64,000 bases of DNA from the NCBI RefSeq assembly GCF_003173335.1, contig NZ_QGMZ01000011.1, forward strand, positions 1 through 64,000. Direction: 5' to 3'. Both the position numbers and the translations under genes were made by a program. Positions 55,731 to 64,000 of this stretch are shown here, piece after piece. How positions within the stretch are numbered: position 1 is the stretch's first letter; the number at the start of each line of letters is the position of its first letter. This DNA comes from Methanospirillum stamsii. GTDB lineage: Archaea; Halobacteriota; Methanomicrobia; Methanomicrobiales; Methanospirillaceae. Below the pieces are notes generated by a model. It saw nothing but the letters and a program-made list of their open reading frames with translations. It was not told the DNA's origin and did not search any database.

Positions 55731-57227
55731 ATGAAAACAAGAGGTAGTGGAATTCTCCTTCATATTACATCCCTTCCAACAAAATTTGGTATCGGGGACC
55801 TAGGACCTGTTGCACATGAATTTATTGAATTTCTCCAAAAAGCAGGGCAAAGATATTGGCAGATTCTTCCTATTCATCCAACCGATGAAAAATATGATAA
55901 TTCACCGTACCATTCACTTTCAGCCTTTGCAGGAAATCCTCTACTCATCAGCCCGGAATTTCTAGTGGAGGATGGATTTTTAGATGATTCAGATCTTTTT
56001 CCAATTCCTGAATTTAACATAAAATTTGTAGATTTTCCATCCGTAATATCTTATAAAAACCAGCTTTTTGACATGGCCTATCACCGGTTCAAATTTTTTG
56101 GTCATAATCCGGAATTTACCAATTTCTGCAGAGAGCAATCCTGGTGGTTAGATGATTATGCCCTCTTTATGGTTATTCGAAGTCAACACCCGGATACTAA
56201 TTGGTCAGACTGGCCATTAGAATTAAAAAACCGAAATGATGAGTATTTAAAAGAATATACTCAATTATATTATACCGAAATAGAAAAAGTCCGATTTATT
56301 CAATATCTTTTTTCTCTTCAATGGGAAAAATTTTTAAAAAAGTGCCATGATTGTGGTATATGGCTAATTGGAGATATTCCAATTTATATCGACTATGACA
56401 GTAGTGATGTCTGGTCAAATCCAATCTGGTTTCAATTAGATGAAAATAAGCGCCCTATTTTTGTTGCCGGAGTTCCTCCGGATTATTTTAGTGAAACGGG
56501 TCAAATCTGGAACAATCCTTTATACGCATGGGAAAGAATTGAGAATGACAATTTTACCTGGTGGAGACGACGAATCCATAAAGAACTCCAAGGTGTAGAT
56601 TTTCTCCGAATTGATCATTTCAGGGGTCTTGCAGCTTTTTGGGAAATCCCTGCAGGATCAGATACGGCAATTCAAGGCAGGTGGGTAAACGCACCAGCAT
56701 GGAAATTTTTACAAACGATGGAAAAAAATTTTCCTTACCTCCCCATTATCGCTGAAGATTTGGGTATTATCACGCCGGATGTACGGGAAATATTAAGAGA
56801 ATTTAACATTCCTGGGATGAATGTACTCCAATTTGCATTTAGTTCAGATACATCTGATAATCCATATATTCTCCATAATATAAAGAAAGAATCACTTGTT
56901 TATACAGGAACTCATGATAATAACACAACCCTGGGCTGGTTCTTAAAAGACTCTACAGATATTGAGAAACAACGGTTGTTTTCATATATTGGAAAAGAAA
57001 TTTCATCAAGCGAAATATGTGAAGTTTTCATCAGATTGGCAATGATGAGTAATGCAAATACTGCAATTATTCCGATACAGGATATCTTAAACCTTGATGA
57101 ATCAGCCAGAATGAACCGTCCCGGAATAGATACGGGAAATTGGAAATGGAAAATGCAAGAAAAAATGTTAACTGATGAGCTTACTTTTCGTCTTCGGGCA
57201 TTATCAAAAATTTATGGGAGGTATTGA
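55731..57227 (+). CDS. malQ: 4-alpha-glucanotransferase (amylomaltase) MalQ
   Basis: 498 residues, typical length. GH77 catalytic motifs: RIDHFRG with the Asp nucleophile, AEDLG with the acid Glu, and THDN with the third Asp. N-terminal RGSGILLHITSLPTKFGIGDLG is diagnostic. It moves glucan chains between maltodextrins. A strong GGAGTGA ribosome site precedes ATG. The 3' end overlaps the convergent kinase gene by 16 nt. It pairs with the GH57 gene upstream. Confidence 0.96.
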   Translation: MKTRGSGILLHITSLPTKFGIGDLGPVAHEFIEFLQKAGQRYWQILPIHPTDEKYDNSPYHSLSAFAGNPLLISPEFLVEDGFLDDSDLFPIPEFNIKFVDFPSVISYKNQLFDMAYHRFKFFGHNPEFTNFCREQSWWLDDYALFMVIRSQHPDTNWSDWPLELKNRNDEYLKEYTQLYYTEIEKVRFIQYLFSLQWEKFLKKCHDCGIWLIGDIPIYIDYDSSDVWSNPIWFQLDENKRPIFVAGVPPDYFSETGQIWNNPLYAWERIENDNFTWWRRRIHKELQGVDFLRIDHFRGLAAFWEIPAGSDTAIQGRWVNAPAWKFLQTMEKNFPYLPIIAEDLGIITPDVREILREFNIPGMNVLQFAFSSDTSDNPYILHNIKKESLVYTGTHDNNTTLGWFLKDSTDIEKQRLFSYIGKEISSSEICEVFIRLAMMSNANTAIIPIQDILNLDESARMNRPGIDTGNWKWKMQEKMLTDELTFRLRALSKIYGRY

Positions 57228-59911
57228 TGAATTTTTTTAAAAAATTTTTCAGGAATAGTAATTTCAAATAATGCTCCTTCTCCGGGTATTCCAATTTCAC
57301 AAATCGAGATACTGGTAAGCGATAATATTTCTTTAGTTAGAAAAAGACCGTATCCGGTGTGACTTCCTACGCCTCGTTCAAAAATTCGTTCTTTCATTGA
57401 CACAGGAATTCCAATACCATCATCTGAATAATGTATAAAGAGACTATTATCTCTTTCAAAAGTTGTAATATTTATGTGAGAAACATGCTCCCCATGCCGG
57501 ATAGAATTGTCAAGAAGGTTAGAAAAAACTCTCCCTAACAGTCCATCTGCATATAATTCATATTCACAATATTTATTGGAAAATAAAATCCCGGAAGGCA
57601 GATTACAAATAACATGTTCCTTAATTAATTCTGATAGATGCTGCCAGTACGGAGCAGTAATCCCGAGGTTTTGATAATCACGGGTAAAAAGTATTTGTCG
57701 GTAAATGGTATTAAGTGCTTTATCAACCGGATTGATATAATTCATCGTTTTAGTATCTGTTATCTCGTCTCTTATTAAATCAATAGCACCGGTTAATACC
57801 GTTAAAGTATTTAGAATATCATGACGGGTTATATCTGCAAGAAGATTTAATTTTTTATTCGCCTGTCGAAGACCTTCTTCATTCATCATCTGATCAGTAA
57901 TGTCCTCCAGAGTTTCCAGAGCACCCCAAACATTTCCATCTATATCCCGTAGTAATGCCCCGGTAAAATAAAGCCATATACCTTGTTTTCCCAGATGTGA
58001 AAAAAAACCAATGGCTGAATATGCATCATCAACCAAATAGGATTTTTTTGCACTATCTCCATACCATTTTACAAGATCCTGAACAGTATTCTCCAGAACT
58101 AAATCCACCAGACATGGACGTTTATTCTTATAAAAAGCTCTCCAATGTTCTGAAGTTCCGATTATTTCACGAGAATTAATGCCACTATACTTTTCTAATG
58201 CATGATTCCAATAGATAATCTGATGGTTCTTATCAATAACAAATTGGGGAATCGGAGATTCTTGTAAAATGGCATTGAGCATTGATTTACTTTCACGTAA
58301 AGAGTGTTCCACTTGATCACAAATGGCAATTGCAGAATGAGTTGTCCCAATACAGGCTTTTTTACTCTTATAATGACTTATCCGCAATGATAATAAAACT
58401 GGAATTTTCTGATTGTTTTTTTTATGAATTAAACAGGTTTCATATGATTCTAAAATGACTGAAAATTCTTCTGCATTGTGACATTTCCAGATTAATTCAT
58501 CACGATTTTCCGAACCAAAATAATCAAAAATAACTGAACCGATTAATTCATCTGGATCATAACCTATTGTCTTAGCAAAAGTATTATTGCAAAAGACCAA
58601 AATATCATCCTGAACTATAAATACCCCATCTTCAATATGTTCCACCAAGAAGCGATATAATTCTTCTTTCTCTAATAGAGAAAGGTTTGCAGCCCTTATA
58701 TCAGTAATATCCCTAAAATTACCTTCTATTCCTGCAACAGTTCCATTCCCCTTGTAATAATAATGACTGTTCGTTGAAACATATACCGGAGTTTTATCCT
58801 TTTTTATTAAAACCACTTCAAAATTAGATACTGAACCAGATTCATTTAATTTCTTAACAAATTCATCCCGGTTTTCCGGGTTTAGATAAAAATTTTCTGC
58901 GATATTTTTCCCGATTATCTCATCCATGGATTCATATCCCAATAATGATAAGATACTCGGACTCGCCATGATAATCCTGCCTTTTTCATCACTTTGATAG
59001 ATTACATCCTGAGCATTTTCAATAACTGAACGATATCTTTCTTCACTTTCTTTTAACCTTTCTTTACTTTCAATTAATTCTTCAAATTGATGCTTTAGTT
59101 CATCTTCTGAAGAAGCTATTTCTTCATATGCTGCGTTTAGTTCATTCAATGCCTTCTTGGTTTCAGTGATATCTGAAGCAACTTCAAGCCTTACTTCACG
59201 GCCATCAGGCCATCGAATTACCCTATCAATAATTGAAAAATAACGTTCAAGAACAGGATTATAAAATTCCCAGGAATATGGTTTTGGTTTTTGTTCTGTA
59301 ATAATCTGATTTGTACAGAAACTGCAGGGAGCATTATTATTTTGAAATTCCTCATAACAAATTTTTCCAATAACATCCTTATTGAGGACATTTTGAAAAT
59401 ATTGGTTTACATAAAGTATTTCATAGGTATTTATATCTGAAACATAGACAAATTGTTCAAGACTATCAAAAATTGAAAGGAGTTGTTCCCGTTCTTGTTG
59501 AAGTGCGAATTCTGCCTTTTTTTGGCGGATAGCATGCTCAACTTTTGATTTTAATTCTGCAAATTGTGCAATAGGGTCTCCACCCTTTTGCAAATAAAAA
59601 TCCGCCCCATTATTCAATGCTTCTATAACAACCTCTTCCCGACCTTTTCCGGTAAAAATGATGAATGGAATGATTTTGCCTTCTGATCGAATTATTTTAA
59701 GTAATTCTACTCCATTCATATCCGGCATTTCATAGTCAGAAATTATTGCATCATATTTATTATTGGATATCTTTTTAAGAGCATCTTTTCCTGAAATTGC
59801 GGTATCAACTTTAAAATCTCCTTCTTTCTCTAAAAAAATCCGGCATAAATCCAGGAGAAAAATCTCATCATCAACATAAAGAATCTGCTGAGAAAAAGAT
59901 GATTCAGACAT
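57212..59911 (-). CDS. REC-PAS multi-domain histidine kinase
   Basis: 899 residues, cytosolic. A receiver (about 10-130, IISDYEMPDMNG) is followed by a PAS with a CSFC motif (about 140-260), a coiled coil, then PAS units at about 295-410, 410-535 and 545-680. The kinase core has His697 in ITRHDILNTL, an N box (LLDNSIRHG), a G1 box (SDDGIGIP) and a G2 box (TGYGLFLTKEIL). The Cys-pair PAS could bind metal or be redox-sensitive; this is a guess. Same core family as the kinases at 3378, 22867 and 45585. It ends 16 nt inside the convergent malQ gene. No response-regulator partner nearby. Confidence 0.92.
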   Translation of the reverse strand: MSESSFSQQILYVDDEIFLLDLCRIFLEKEGDFKVDTAISGKDALKKISNNKYDAIISDYEMPDMNGVELLKIIRSEGKIIPFIIFTGKGREEVVIEALNNGADFYLQKGGDPIAQFAELKSKVEHAIRQKKAEFALQQEREQLLSIFDSLEQFVYVSDINTYEILYVNQYFQNVLNKDVIGKICYEEFQNNNAPCSFCTNQIITEQKPKPYSWEFYNPVLERYFSIIDRVIRWPDGREVRLEVASDITETKKALNELNAAYEEIASSEDELKHQFEELIESKERLKESEERYRSVIENAQDVIYQSDEKGRIIMASPSILSLLGYESMDEIIGKNIAENFYLNPENRDEFVKKLNESGSVSNFEVVLIKKDKTPVYVSTNSHYYYKGNGTVAGIEGNFRDITDIRAANLSLLEKEELYRFLVEHIEDGVFIVQDDILVFCNNTFAKTIGYDPDELIGSVIFDYFGSENRDELIWKCHNAEEFSVILESYETCLIHKKNNQKIPVLLSLRISHYKSKKACIGTTHSAIAICDQVEHSLRESKSMLNAILQESPIPQFVIDKNHQIIYWNHALEKYSGINSREIIGTSEHWRAFYKNKRPCLVDLVLENTVQDLVKWYGDSAKKSYLVDDAYSAIGFFSHLGKQGIWLYFTGALLRDIDGNVWGALETLEDITDQMMNEEGLRQANKKLNLLADITRHDILNTLTVLTGAIDLIRDEITDTKTMNYINPVDKALNTIYRQILFTRDYQNLGITAPYWQHLSELIKEHVICNLPSGILFSNKYCEYELYADGLLGRVFSNLLDNSIRHGEHVSHINITTFERDNSLFIHYSDDGIGIPVSMKERIFERGVGSHTGYGLFLTKEILSLTSISICEIGIPGEGALFEITIPEKFFKKIHQYLP

Positions 59912-60064
59912 TTGTTTTTTTTCTCCGGCTATTATACCTAATAATATTTTATATTAATAAAGTCTTTGCAAGAAATTATTATTTTTTATATGCCTTTTTC
60001 CAGTAATGGCCATATCAATACAATTATCAATTAATGAGCATTACCATAATAAAAGACAATATTA

Positions 60065-60313
60065 ATGATTCCTGATATTAATACAAGAAAATTCAGACCT
60101 TGTGAAGACTGTGTATTTTTTAATACACAGGAAGAATATTGCACCCTTTATGAAAATACAATACATCCGGAACAATTAGATCGATGGGAATATGATGATC
60201 CATTATTGCCATGTATATACAATTTTTCTGTAGATGAAATTATGGACCTGATAAATAACTCTGAAAATTCAAAGGAAAAATTATTAAAAAATTCAATATG
60301 GCAGGCCAGATAA
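60065..60313 (+). CDS. Small Cys-containing protein of unknown function
   Basis: 82 residues. The pattern C-x2-C-x9-C (CEDCVFFNTQEEYC) and a further Cys at about 50 (LPCIYNF) suggest a zinc or iron-sulfur site. The rest is acidic and helical. No ribosome site is evident and no family is recognised. It is convergent with the UPF0316 gene, 4 bp apart. Confidence 0.55.
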   Translation: MIPDINTRKFRPCEDCVFFNTQEEYCTLYENTIHPEQLDRWEYDDPLLPCIYNFSVDEIMDLINNSENSKEKLLKNSIWQAR

Positions 60314-60317
60314 ATAA

Positions 60318-60920
60318 TTATTTTCTTTTACTAATAAAATAAAAGGGCTTTTTAAAAATTTCAAACGGATTATTATCACTATCTTGTGGAAATATTCCCT
60401 CACAAGCAGATCTGACATCTTCAATGGTATAAAAAGCATTTGGATTAAAATCCCGAATTAGTATTATGAGTTCAGGGATCCTTGACCTTTTAACCACCAT
60501 AAAAATAATCGTTACTTTACTTATAGCTCCCTCTGCCATAATACTCGTTACTCCATATCCGTACTGATGTAAACGTTCAATAAAATCAACCGCAGGTAAT
60601 GGAGTAATTAGACGGACAATAGCCATGCCCAGCCTCATTCGTTCTTCAATCATCATCCCGATATAAGTACCTGCTGCAAACCCTCCCCCATAGGCGATAT
60701 AACAGATTGGATTTGATATATTTCCCATGGCCTGACCAATAGCCAAAAGCCAGATAATTACTTCAAAAAATCCAAAAATTGGAGCAATTGTTTTAAAACC
60801 TCTTGAAATCAAAATATAACGAACAGTTCCAATAGAAACATCACATATTCGTGCTAAAAATATCAATAAAGGAACTATCACAAAAGTAAAAATTTCCGGA
60901 GAAAAAAAACTAAAGTCCAT
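60318..60920 (-). CDS. UPF0316 / DUF2179 membrane protein
   Basis: 200 residues. Three TM segments (about 8-30, 42-65, 70-92), with the family's RICDVSIGTVRYILISRG and GGFAAGTYIGMMIEERMRLG. They are followed by a cytosolic DUF2179 domain (about 95-180, RSRIPELIILIRDFNPNAFYTIEDVR). Function of the family is unknown, though related domains may bind nucleotides. No close operon partner. Confidence 0.9.
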   Translation of the reverse strand: MDFSFFSPEIFTFVIVPLLIFLARICDVSIGTVRYILISRGFKTIAPIFGFFEVIIWLLAIGQAMGNISNPICYIAYGGGFAAGTYIGMMIEERMRLGMAIVRLITPLPAVDFIERLHQYGYGVTSIMAEGAISKVTIIFMVVKRSRIPELIILIRDFNPNAFYTIEDVRSACEGIFPQDSDNNPFEIFKKPFYFISKRK

Positions 60921-61049
60921 GAGAGGTTCCTTTCAATACATCATATCTTCCAGTTATTAAGTCTGACGAGTATTTTTTTATCAAGTTTTTTTACTAATGA
61001 TATACAATCCGGCATACTATTAAAGTATACAGTGTATATTCTGTGAATA

Positions 61050-61493
61050 ATGGCTGGAACAATGCTTGTAGCAGTTGATGGTTCTCCAGAAGCTTATAAC
61101 GCTCTCGTCTGGGTTTTAGAGCACATAAAAGAAGAAGGCAGAGCTTGTGTGGTATATGTTATTTCTCCTGCAAAATATGCTGCTATTGAAGGAGCAGCAG
61201 GTTATGAAGGAATTTCAACATTACATGAGATAAGAGAGAGGATTGTAAACGATGAACGAGATCAGGTAATGGCAAGAGTAAAAGAACTTGCATATGACCG
61301 GGGTGTCGATGTTGAAATCCTGGTACGGACAGGTGATCCAAGAAGTGAAATATTAAACGCTGCTGAAGAAATTGGTGCAGATCTAATTGCAGTAGGTTCC
61401 ACCGGAAAGGGATTAGGAGCTCGTATTCTCCTTGGTAGTGTAAGTACTTACATTCTTAGCCATGCCCGGGTATCAACTGTTGTAGTAAGATAA
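61050..61493 (+). CDS. Universal stress protein UspA family
   Basis: 147 residues. The ATP-binding pattern G-x2-G-x9-G-(S) is present (GSTGKGLGARILLGSVS), with an N-terminal DGSPEAYNALVW. UspA proteins form dimers and bind ATP or AMP during stress. A GTATAC-rich stretch with a GTATAt half repeat lies about 20 bp before the start. The DUF4349 gene follows 61 bp on. Confidence 0.93.
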   Translation: MAGTMLVAVDGSPEAYNALVWVLEHIKEEGRACVVYVISPAKYAAIEGAAGYEGISTLHEIRERIVNDERDQVMARVKELAYDRGVDVEILVRTGDPRSEILNAAEEIGADLIAVGSTGKGLGARILLGSVSTYILSHARVSTVVVR

Positions 61494-61554
61494 AGACTTC
61501 AGAATTTTTCGAAGTTACCATTGATCTTTTATTTTTTGTCGTATAGTATACTCT

Positions 61555-62439
61555 ATGAAATTTATTTCAGCAATTATTTTTTTAATGGTTTTGGTTGTTT
61601 TATTTACTGCAGGCTGTATGGCCTATGAGAATGTAAATCCGGAATCTGTCATAAAAATGGCTTCCGATGAAACAGATTGGACTAGTGCCCAGGAATCTCC
61701 TTCAGCTCCAATAGCTATGAATGTGAGGGCAACAATAGCACCTTCTGGTTATGGTGGAAATACTGAAGAAAAACCAGTATCATCAGATCAAAAAATAATA
61801 AAAACTGCAGAGGTAAAAATTGAAGTGCAGAATGTTTCTTCTTCAGCAGAAATTATTCAGAATATTACAGAAAAATATGACGGAATAATTCAATCTTCTT
61901 CCATTATCGCGGGAACGAAAAACAAATATTCAGGAACTGTTGTGGTTCGAATTCCCGCGGATTCTTTTGATATAGCTCTATTAGAACTCAAATCTATAGG
62001 GAAAATTCTTTCCAGTTCAATAAGAGCAGAAGATGTAACTGAAGAATATATCGACCTTGTTGCGCAAAAAAATTCTCTTTCGAATCAACTTGAACAATAT
62101 AACCGGTTACTGGTTAAAGGACAAAATGTATCTGAAATTCTTGAAGTTCAAAAAGAAATTGAACGTGTTCAGGTTCAACTTGATCGAATTGTGGGTCGAA
62201 TGAAATACCTTGATAATAGGACTTCATTTTCCACAATTACTATAAATCTTTTAGAGCCTGCACAGGTTGAAACACCATCAGGTTATTCTATTCCAGAAGT
62301 TATCAGCGAGGGGATAGAAGGGTTTTTTAATACCGTAGTATGGCTATTCATTGTAATTCTTACTCTTTTACCTCTCATTCTGGTTGGAGGGGCAGGGTTT
62401 TTTGTATTCAAAAGATGGAAAAAGAACCGGATATCATAA
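61555..62439 (+). CDS. DUF4349 lipoprotein
   Basis: 294 residues. Lipobox FTAGC (Cys21) at the end of the leader, then a Ser/Thr/Pro linker (about 35-80). The DUF4349 domain (about 80-250) has a coiled coil (VQKEIERVQVQLDRIVGRMKYLDNR), and a C-terminal TM helix (about 260-282) precedes a basic tail. Envelope-located; function unknown. No ribosome site seen, so a leaderless mRNA is possible. Confidence 0.88.
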   Translation: MKFISAIIFLMVLVVLFTAGCMAYENVNPESVIKMASDETDWTSAQESPSAPIAMNVRATIAPSGYGGNTEEKPVSSDQKIIKTAEVKIEVQNVSSSAEIIQNITEKYDGIIQSSSIIAGTKNKYSGTVVVRIPADSFDIALLELKSIGKILSSSIRAEDVTEEYIDLVAQKNSLSNQLEQYNRLLVKGQNVSEILEVQKEIERVQVQLDRIVGRMKYLDNRTSFSTITINLLEPAQVETPSGYSIPEVISEGIEGFFNTVVWLFIVILTLLPLILVGGAGFFVFKRWKKNRIS

Positions 62440-62472
62440 CCGGTTAAAAATTTTAAATATATGGTATAAAAT

Positions 62473-63810
62473 ATGATCTCCGAGCATAACAATCTGGTTT
62501 TACGGGATGTATTAATTCCAGGCGGAAGGATTGCGGATATTACCATTGAAAATGGAATTGTTACCCATATTGGATCTTCTGAAAATTGTAATGATAATAT
62601 AGCCTGTAAAGGAAAAATTGTTCTACCTGCAGGAACCGATGTTCACGTTCATATGAGGGACGGTCCCCAGCATGAGAAAGAGACTTGGAAAACCGGAACG
62701 AAAAGTGCTCTTGCAGGGGGAATTACCGTTGTTATTGACCAGCCAAATACCATCCCTCCTTTAACTACCCCGGACCGGATAAAGGATCGGGTTAAACTTG
62801 CTCACGAACAGGCCTTTTGCAGATTTGCGATAAACGGAGCTGTAACTGCTGATACAGATTTGGCTGGAATATGGAAAGAAGGGGTCTTTGCCTTTGGCGA
62901 AACATTCGCTGCAGCTTCCAGTTATGGAGAAGCAATTGACAAAACTACCCTGCAAAATGCAATGACCCGGATTTCTGCCTGGGATGGACTCATGACCATT
63001 CATGCAGAACAGGTAACTGATGGAGTAGATGATACCCTTATCTCTCATGATTTACTGAGATCTGAAAATGGAGAAAAAGAATCAGTATTGAGTGTTATTC
63101 AGCAGAATAAATCTAAATGCAGACTTCATTTTTGTCATCTCTCCTCACCTCTTGCAATAGACGCAATTTCCGCAAATGCAGCAACAATTGAAGTGACTCC
63201 TCATCACCTTTTCCTTTCCCGGGATCTTTTTTCTCCCGATGATACCAGAGGAAAAGTAAATCCTCCTCTCAGATCAGAAAAAACCAGAAAATCATTATTT
63301 TCTTATTGGGATAGGATACAGATTATCGCTTCAGATCATGCCCCTCACACTGCCAAAGAAAAAAATCAGGCATTTCATCAGGCACCTTCTGGTATTCCAG
63401 GTATAGAGACAATGATACCTCTGCTCATGGGTTGGTATCATGAAAAGAAAATACCACTAACAGAAATAATTGAAAAAACTTCTTTCAACCCTTCACAAAT
63501 GTTAGGAATAAAAAGTGCAGGGTTTTCACCTGGTTGTAGGGCTGACTTCGCAATTTATCCAGATGAAGTAACAAAAATTGAATCTGAATCCCTTCACAGT
63601 GCCGCGAACTGGACTCCTTATGAGGGTATGACTGCCATTTTTCCTGAAAAAACAATTCTGGGAGGTATGGTTGTATTTAATGAAGGAGATTTTTATAAAA
63701 TGCATAAAACTGAAATAAATAATAATACAGATCCTTTTACATCGGTTCTGAATAATAACCCATCACTATGGATCCCAGGAAGAGGTTATAATCTCATAGA
63801 ACATATGTAG
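62473..63810 (+). CDS. pyrC: Dihydroorotase PyrC
   Basis: 445 residues. It closes N-carbamoyl-aspartate to dihydroorotate in pyrimidine synthesis. Metal motif TDVHVHMRDG (about 56-65), further His in HFCHLSS and VTPHHLFLS, and the catalytic Asp in SDHAPHT. The place where many class I enzymes keep a carbamylated Lys reads FGETFAA here; a Lys is not visible, so the metal site may be an alternative type. The start has only a weak ribosome site. It follows DUF4349 by 33 bp. Confidence 0.93.
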   Translation: MISEHNNLVLRDVLIPGGRIADITIENGIVTHIGSSENCNDNIACKGKIVLPAGTDVHVHMRDGPQHEKETWKTGTKSALAGGITVVIDQPNTIPPLTTPDRIKDRVKLAHEQAFCRFAINGAVTADTDLAGIWKEGVFAFGETFAAASSYGEAIDKTTLQNAMTRISAWDGLMTIHAEQVTDGVDDTLISHDLLRSENGEKESVLSVIQQNKSKCRLHFCHLSSPLAIDAISANAATIEVTPHHLFLSRDLFSPDDTRGKVNPPLRSEKTRKSLFSYWDRIQIIASDHAPHTAKEKNQAFHQAPSGIPGIETMIPLLMGWYHEKKIPLTEIIEKTSFNPSQMLGIKSAGFSPGCRADFAIYPDEVTKIESESLHSAANWTPYEGMTAIFPEKTILGGMVVFNEGDFYKMHKTEINNNTDPFTSVLNNNPSLWIPGRGYNLIEHM

Positions 63811-64000
63811 TAGGAGTGCCTTCTCCTCGTTTCCATAGGTCCCCGGGTGATACGATGAGGAATCATAGAGTGATCCATGGGACAACCCGGAAACGGTACA
63901 AATTTATGGCACCGCCTGGCTGAGGGCGTTTAATAGGTGAAGAACGGCAAAAGCCACTTGTGATCCATATTTGTTAGTGCCAGGCGACAATCATTCATAA
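63811..64000 (+). other. GC-rich structured stretch, possible RNA gene cut by the window end
   Basis: Directly after pyrC comes a hairpin AGGAG/CTCCT (63812-63827). Then CGTTTCC (about 63828-63834) pairs with GGAAACG (about 63890-63896), with inner GTCCC/GGGAC. A second pairing GCCTGGC/GCCAGGC spans about 63914-63985. GC content is clearly above the AT-rich spacers, as seen for the tRNA. No frame longer than about 22 codons. I found no match to RNase P or SRP consensus elements. The strand is a guess. Confidence 0.35.

Noticed and set aside
63841-63990. RNase P RNA or SRP RNA identity for the GC-rich end
   Set aside because: The universal RNase P core segments and the SRP S-domain loop were not found on either strand, so no name is given.
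1-64000. CRISPR array, rRNA genes or a defence island
   Set aside because: No regularly spaced direct repeats, no rRNA-like stretch and no restriction, Cas, toxin or similar genes were seen on reading both strands.

Overview
This window looks like chromosome from a methanogenic euryarchaeon of the Methanomicrobiales, most likely a Methanospirillum-like organism. The evidence is an F420-type formate dehydrogenase (FdhA/FdhB), HypD, archaeal TATA/BRE promoters, GGTGA/GGAGG ribosome sites, a COG1709 regulator, and a very high density of PAS sensor kinases and methyl-accepting proteins of the type seen in that lineage. The DNA is AT-rich, with long AT-rich spacers. The genus is inference; no rRNA is present.

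Layout. (1) 1-4.7 kb: the 3' end of an IS1634-like transposase has cut off the front of a receiver-domain gene. That gene is translationally coupled to a REC-PAS-PAS histidine-kinase-like protein whose phospho-acceptor His is replaced by Ser. (2) 3.4-10.6 kb, minus strand: a compact chemosensory operon, double CheW - membrane MCP - CheA with C-terminal receiver - REC histidine kinase, without CheB, CheR or free CheY. A complete ISAzo13-type element with a 3-bp target repeat sits just upstream of it. (3) 12-18 kb: a winged-helix regulator, a secreted TPR/CARDB protein, a soluble MCP carrying three copies of one sensory module, and a small secreted Cys protein. (4) 18-22.6 kb: COG1709 regulator, hypD, a small Cys-rich protein, tRNA-Arg(CCG), a Lys/Pro-rich protein with a C-terminal HTH, and a paralogue of the regulator at 12 kb. 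(5) 22.9-32.2 kb: a REC-PAS kinase, the fdhAB operon with a 1.3-kb noncoding upstream region, and a second membrane MCP. (6) 33-42.4 kb: an MFS exporter, then a PadR - HAAS(DUF1700) - toastrack - secreted COG1361 - MacB-type ABC permease/ATPase operon with a 19-bp perfect palindrome in front. A DUF4013 membrane protein diverges from it and a second COG1361 surface protein follows. (7) 42.5-48.8 kb: a winged-helix/PAS regulator, a PEGA-repeat secreted protein, a structured noncoding spacer, and a membrane PAS kinase. (8) 49-57 kb: amino-acid permease, TrpB2 and a COG3199 NAD-kinase-like protein, then GH57 and MalQ alpha-glucan enzymes. (9) 57-64 kb: another REC-PAS kinase, UPF0316, UspA, a DUF4349 lipoprotein, pyrC, and a GC-rich structured stretch at the window end that may be an RNA gene.

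How it fits together. The metabolic genes (fdhAB, hypD, pyrC, trpB2, malQ, GH57) match a formate/H2-using methanogen that stores or turns over alpha-glucan. Much of the rest is signal transduction and cell-surface stress sensing. Five related kinases share one catalytic core, and four of them keep the TRHD phospho-acceptor motif. No CRISPR array, rRNA or recognisable defence island was seen. The best candidates for new biology are the CheB/R-less chemosensory operon that feeds a REC kinase, the PadR/HAAS/toastrack/ABC envelope module with its palindrome, the triplicated sensor module, the Lys/Pro-rich HTH protein, and the unexplained structured noncoding regions.
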